The notes under the pieces were generated by a model, which was not told the origin of the DNA, did no database searches, and was given only the letters and a program-made list of their open reading frames with translations. From an uncultured Paraglaciecola sp. (GTDB taxonomy: Bacteria > Pseudomonadota > Gammaproteobacteria > Enterobacterales > Alteromonadaceae): DNA of 18,498 nucleotides. Position numbers and translations under genes: made by a program. Shown here one piece after another: positions 15,515 to 18,498 of the stretch (the stretch's first letter is position 1; each line of letters opens with the position of its first letter). The stretch covers positions 1 through 18,498 of the forward strand of contig CAJQKX010000571.1 in NCBI GenBank assembly GCA_905479025.1, written 5' to 3'.

Positions 15515-16282
15515 ATGACACGACTGACCAAGTTATCTGCAGCATTTTTAGCCATATTCATAACGGCTGGAAGTAGCGTTGCTCAAGAGGAAAAAGCGCT
15601 TGAGCCTGCGGTTCAAAAAGCAACTGAGATCAATGAATCGGCAGCGAAATCTCAACAAAAAATCAACAGCATCACAGATCAAATTGATAACAAATTACAG
15701 CAATTTAAAGCTATTAATAAAGAAACGACTGGTTTGGATGTATATAACGGTCAGTTGCAAAAACAAATTGATAATCAAATGCAGGAAATGGCTGACTTAA
15801 ATGCATCCATTGATGGTGTCAGCATTATCGAACGTCAAATTACCCCGCTTATGATGCGCATGATCACTGGACTTGAACAGTTTGTAGAATTAGACGTGCC
15901 TTTTCTTGCTCAGGAAAGAAACAACCGTGTTGTTGAGTTACAAGCCATGATGGACAGAGCCGATATTGCGCCATCAGAAAAGTTTCGCCGCGTGATGGAA
16001 GCTTACCAAGTTGAAATGGATTACGGCCGCACACTCGAAGCTTATAGTGGTTTGCATACTATTGACGGGCAAGAGCGCGATGTGGATTTTTTACGTGTGG
16101 GTCGTACTGCACTTATTTATCAAACTCGTGACGCTAGTTTACAAGGTACATGGAACAAACAAACACGTCAGTGGCAAGCCTTGTCTTCAAGTTACCGTAC
16201 ACAAGTGACTAAGGGGTTGCGTATGGCGAAGAAACAACTCGCACCAGACCTTCTAATGTTACCTATAGCCATGACGGATTAA
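15515..16282 (+). CDS. Periplasmic DUF3450 protein of a TonB2-type system
   Basis: The 255-residue product has a signal peptide with a likely cut at SVA-QEE (residue 23), then a long coiled coil (about 30-100) built of Gln/Asn/Lys-rich heptads, and a compact C-terminal half with RVGRTALIYQTRD. It matches DUF3450 proteins, which are found at the head of TtpC-ExbB-ExbD-TonB gene clusters in Vibrionales and Alteromonadales. Their role is not well established; they are presumed to act in the periplasm with TtpC. The next gene starts 13 bases after the stop, so this is the first gene of the operon and lies right behind the four-unit PhoB array. The ATG at 15515 is preceded by TTGAGGT and, at a better distance, TTAGGG. 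Confidence 0.88.
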   Translation: MTRLTKLSAAFLAIFITAGSSVAQEEKALEPAVQKATEINESAAKSQQKINSITDQIDNKLQQFKAINKETTGLDVYNGQLQKQIDNQMQEMADLNASIDGVSIIERQITPLMMRMITGLEQFVELDVPFLAQERNNRVVELQAMMDRADIAPSEKFRRVMEAYQVEMDYGRTLEAYSGLHTIDGQERDVDFLRVGRTALIYQTRDASLQGTWNKQTRQWQALSSSYRTQVTKGLRMAKKQLAPDLLMLPIAMTD

Positions 16283-16295
16283 GGGCCTGACAAAC

Positions 16296-17729
16296 ATGAA
16301 CAACATGAAAAGCATCCTAAAAAAATTATTATTAATAATCAGTATTGGCTTCACTTCGAATTTGGTGCTGGCTCAAGAAGATAAAGCGCTTAATTTAGAC
16401 ACCTTGTTAAAACAGCTTGAACAAGGTCAGTTTCAGCAAAACAAACAAAATGCTCAACGTGAGCAAGAGTTTGCTGCAAAGCGTTCTGAGCAAGACCAAA
16501 TGTTACGTCAAGCCAAACAAACTCGTGATGCAGCGTTAACTACCTCTGAAAGAATGGAAACCCAGTTTGAAGAAAACGAATTTAAACTCGCCGACTTAAA
16601 TGAAGCCATGAACAAACGTTTAGGTTCATTAAAAGAGTTATTTGGGGTATTGCAGCAAGTATCAGGTGATACCAAAAGCAAATTTCAAAACTCGATTGTT
16701 TCTGCACAAATTCCAGGTCGTGCGGAGTTTTTAGATAACTTAGCCCAATCAATGGGAGCCTCCTCAAAACTAGCTTCTATCGAAGAAATTGAGCGTGTCT
16801 GGTTCGAAATGCAGCGTGAAATGACTGAGTCAGGCAAAGTCACCACATTCACGACCGATGTTATTGAAGCGGGTGGCAATAAAGTCAGTAAAGAAGTGTT
16901 ACGTGTTGGGCCCTTTGCTTTGACTGCAGATGGTAAATATTTAGATTACAACGGCACTACTGGTTCGGTTGCTGAACTTGTTCGTCAGCCCGCTGGTCGT
17001 TATGGCGACAGTGCTGAACAATTACAACAATCATCAGGCGATTTGATTGAGTTTGGTTTAGACCCAACTGGTGGTTCAATTCTTAAATTATTAGTACAAG
17101 CCCCAAGCCTAAAAGAGCGTGTAGAGCAAGGCGGAACGGTAGGTTATATCATCTTAGCCGTGGGCTTGGTTGGTTTGTTGATTGCGGTCTGGCGCTTTAT
17201 TGCCTTGTTTATTGAAGGCGCAAAGGTTAACTGTCAACTCAAGTCAACAACCTTTAAAGACAACAACTGTCTCGGGCGTGTTATGAAATCTAAAGATGAT
17301 TACCCAGAAGCGGATACCGAAGCACTAGAACTGCACCTTACAGAATCTATTTTAGGCGAAGTGCCTAAGTTAGGTCGGTCTCTGAGTATTATTAAAGTGA
17401 TTTCAGTTGTTGCACCTTTGATGGGGCTACTTGGTACTGTTTCGGGCATGATCAACACTTTTCAAGCAATCACTTTGTTTGGTACTGGTGACCCTAAATT
17501 GATGGCCGGTGGTATCTCAACCGCATTGGTAACAACCGTATTAGGGTTGGTGGTCGCTATTCCTATGACACTGTTATACGCCATTTTAAATACTCGCAGT
17601 AAAAGCATCGTTTATATATTGCAAGAGCAAGCTGCAGGTGTGATTGCTGAGCGTGCTGAAGCACATAGCGCCGTTTCAAAAAGCGCTGCAGCCAATAGTG
17701 TCGCAGCCAACAAAAACGAAAAAGCTTAA
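16296..17729 (+). CDS. ttpC: TtpC-like MotA/TolQ/ExbB channel protein with periplasmic domain
   Basis: This 477-residue inner-membrane protein is the TtpC-type partner of a TonB2 complex, an enlarged ExbB relative needed for energy transfer to TonB in Vibrio. Residues 1-26 are a signal peptide. Residues 30-270 form a periplasmic region, the first part coiled coil and the second (ERVWFEMQREM, EVLRVGPFALTADGKYLDY) a globular domain similar to part of the DUF3450 protein. Three membrane segments follow at about 283-305, 367-389 and 408-432, with the MotA/TolQ/ExbB signature APLMGLLGTVSGMINTF (373-389) and AGGISTALVTTVLGLVVAIP. The tail is Ala/Lys-rich. It is separated by 6 bases from exbB. The symbol is by family; orthology to Vibrio ttpC is inferred. 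Confidence 0.9.
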   Translation: MNNMKSILKKLLLIISIGFTSNLVLAQEDKALNLDTLLKQLEQGQFQQNKQNAQREQEFAAKRSEQDQMLRQAKQTRDAALTTSERMETQFEENEFKLADLNEAMNKRLGSLKELFGVLQQVSGDTKSKFQNSIVSAQIPGRAEFLDNLAQSMGASSKLASIEEIERVWFEMQREMTESGKVTTFTTDVIEAGGNKVSKEVLRVGPFALTADGKYLDYNGTTGSVAELVRQPAGRYGDSAEQLQQSSGDLIEFGLDPTGGSILKLLVQAPSLKERVEQGGTVGYIILAVGLVGLLIAVWRFIALFIEGAKVNCQLKSTTFKDNNCLGRVMKSKDDYPEADTEALELHLTESILGEVPKLGRSLSIIKVISVVAPLMGLLGTVSGMINTFQAITLFGTGDPKLMAGGISTALVTTVLGLVVAIPMTLLYAILNTRSKSIVYILQEQAAGVIAERAEAHSAVSKSAAANSVAANKNEKA

Positions 17730-17735
17730 TTCATC

Positions 17736-18272
17736 ATGATTGAAATTCTCGCAGCTGCTCTCGAATCTATTCGCGATTTTACTGAAAGCGGTGGGCAAGT
17801 CCTGCTGATTATTGGCGGATTGATTTTTGTCATGTGGTTAATGATTTTAGAGCGCGCTATGTACGTGTATGTTACGCACAAACAATACAAAAAAGCGGTG
17901 ATTGCCAAGTGGATGGCGAGACAGGAGCGCTCATCTTGGAACGCTGAGCAAATTCGCCAAGCGATGATTTCTCGTGTGTCGTTAAAATTAGGCAGTGGTG
18001 TACCTATTATCCAATCACTGGTGGCTTTATGCCCGCTATTAGGTTTGATGGGAACGGTTACGGGAATGATTGAAGTGTTTGATGTCATGGCTATATCAGG
18101 CTCTGGCAACGCACGCTCAATGGCGTCTGGCGTGTCAAAAGCGACTATCCCCACTATGGCAGGCATGGTGGGTGCTTTGTCAGGTGTCTTCGCATCAACC
18201 TGGCTGGCAAGAACAGCAAAAAAAGAAAGAGTGAATTTAGAAGACTCGCTGCATATGGAACGTAAAGTTTAA
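17736..18272 (+). CDS. exbB: ExbB biopolymer transport protein (TonB2 type)
   Basis: ExbB forms the proton channel, with ExbD, that powers TonB. The 178 residues carry three membrane segments at about 20-43, 92-115 and 136-158 and the signature CPLLGLMGTVTGMIEVF (99-115), then SMASGVSKATIPTMAGMVGALSGVF. It is shorter than E. coli ExbB (244) and matches the short ExbB2 form. It starts 6 bases after ttpC and is followed by exbD after 58 bases. The last codons lie in an 18-base near-repeat (18258-18275 and 18281-18298). Confidence 0.93.
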   Translation: MIEILAAALESIRDFTESGGQVLLIIGGLIFVMWLMILERAMYVYVTHKQYKKAVIAKWMARQERSSWNAEQIRQAMISRVSLKLGSGVPIIQSLVALCPLLGLMGTVTGMIEVFDVMAISGSGNARSMASGVSKATIPTMAGMVGALSGVFASTWLARTAKKERVNLEDSLHMERKV

Positions 18273-18298
18273 TCCTTTGTGAACATAAAGTTTAATCC
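18258..18298 (+). repeat. Short direct repeat at the exbB stop codon
   Basis: An 18-base unit ending AAAGTTTAATCC is present at 18258-18275 and again at 18281-18298, with one difference (CGTAAAG versus CATAAAG). The first copy holds the last codons and stop of exbB; the second is non-coding. TAATCC of the second copy can also pair with GGATTA at 18309-18314. It looks like a small local duplication in the exbB-exbD gap. Confidence 0.6.
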
Positions 18299-18330
18299 AT
18301 CATATTTTGGATTATTAAATAGAGATTGAT

Positions 18331-18498
18331 ATGAAACAGCATTTCCAAAACTTGATGGATGAAGAAGAAGCCACAATCGATATGACACCTATGTTAGACG
18401 TCGTATTCATTATGTTGATTTTCTTTATCGTGACGGCCTCTTTTGTCAAAGAAGCGGGTATCGATGTAAATCGCCCAGAAGCCGCCACTGCAGTTAAG
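18331..18498 (+). CDS. exbD: ExbD biopolymer transport protein, N-terminal part (cut by window edge)
   Basis: The open frame runs from the ATG at 18331 to the window end, 56 residues. It shows a short acidic cytoplasmic start (MDEEEATIDMTP), then one membrane segment, MLDVVFIMLIFFIVTASFV (21-39), with Asp23 in the position of the proton-carrying Asp25 of E. coli ExbD, and then the beginning of the periplasmic domain. AGAGATT before the ATG is the ribosome binding site. The remaining domain and the expected tonB gene lie beyond the edge. Confidence 0.92.
   Translation, partial: MKQHFQNLMDEEEATIDMTPMLDVVFIMLIFFIVTASFVKEAGIDVNRPEAATAVK

Noticed and set aside
17726..18166. Antisense open frame of 146 residues opposite exbB
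   Set aside because: exbB is an unmistakable family member; the reverse frame is a by-product of its hydrophobic codons.
1..18498. tRNA, rRNA, riboswitch, CRISPR or prophage features
   Set aside because: None could be recognised on either strand.

Overview
The window looks like a chromosomal segment of a marine gammaproteobacterium of the Alteromonadales (Glaciecola/Paraglaciecola/Alteromonas-like, possibly near Shewanella). This rests on the moderately AT-rich DNA, on gene families typical of that order (a DUF3450 + TtpC + ExbB + ExbD TonB system, a large duplicated beta-helix lipoprotein next to a TonB-dependent receptor, a two-ACT-domain GcvR-like protein) and on the protein sequences themselves. 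The genus is an inference.

Layout, left to right. Positions 1-124 hold the 5' end of an IS3-family element, running off the left edge on the minus strand. A minus-strand block follows: an unrecognised exported protein (346-1164), exopolyphosphatase ppx (1411-2952), polyphosphate kinase ppk (2939-5026, overlapping ppx by 14 bases) and a two-ACT-domain GcvR-family protein (5096-5599). From 5876 everything reads on the plus strand: a DUF47/PhoU-like protein and a PiT phosphate transporter as a tight pair, a strong terminator (7885-7912), an OprO/OprP-type phosphate-selective porin (8194-9246), a 934-residue lipoprotein made of two copies of one beta-helix-like domain (9546-12350), a TonB-dependent outer-membrane receptor (12514-15186), then a TonB energising operon: DUF3450 protein, TtpC-like channel protein, ExbB and the start of ExbD, cut by the right edge.

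The common theme is phosphorus. Besides the gene content, tandem PhoB-like half-sites (consensus CTGTCAT/C every 11 bases) can be read in front of several transcription units: two arrays before the porin (8057-8137), one box before the lipoprotein (9464-9481) with a -10-like hexamer exactly 10 bases downstream, four perfectly phased half-sites before the TonB operon (15402-15441), again with a -10-like hexamer 10 bases downstream, three half-sites over the start codon of the GcvR-like gene (5593-5621), a two-half-site box before the exported hypothetical protein (1209-1226) and a weak one before ppk.

Working model (inference): under phosphate starvation PhoB switches on a porin for free phosphate and, in parallel, a dedicated TonB-powered import system in which the duplicated lipoprotein captures a larger phosphorus-bearing molecule (organophosphate, polyphosphate or similar) and passes it to the receptor. 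Phosphate is then moved inward by Pit and stored or recovered by Ppk/Ppx. The lipoprotein-receptor-TonB unit and its substrate are the least explained part and the best candidate for an undescribed system.
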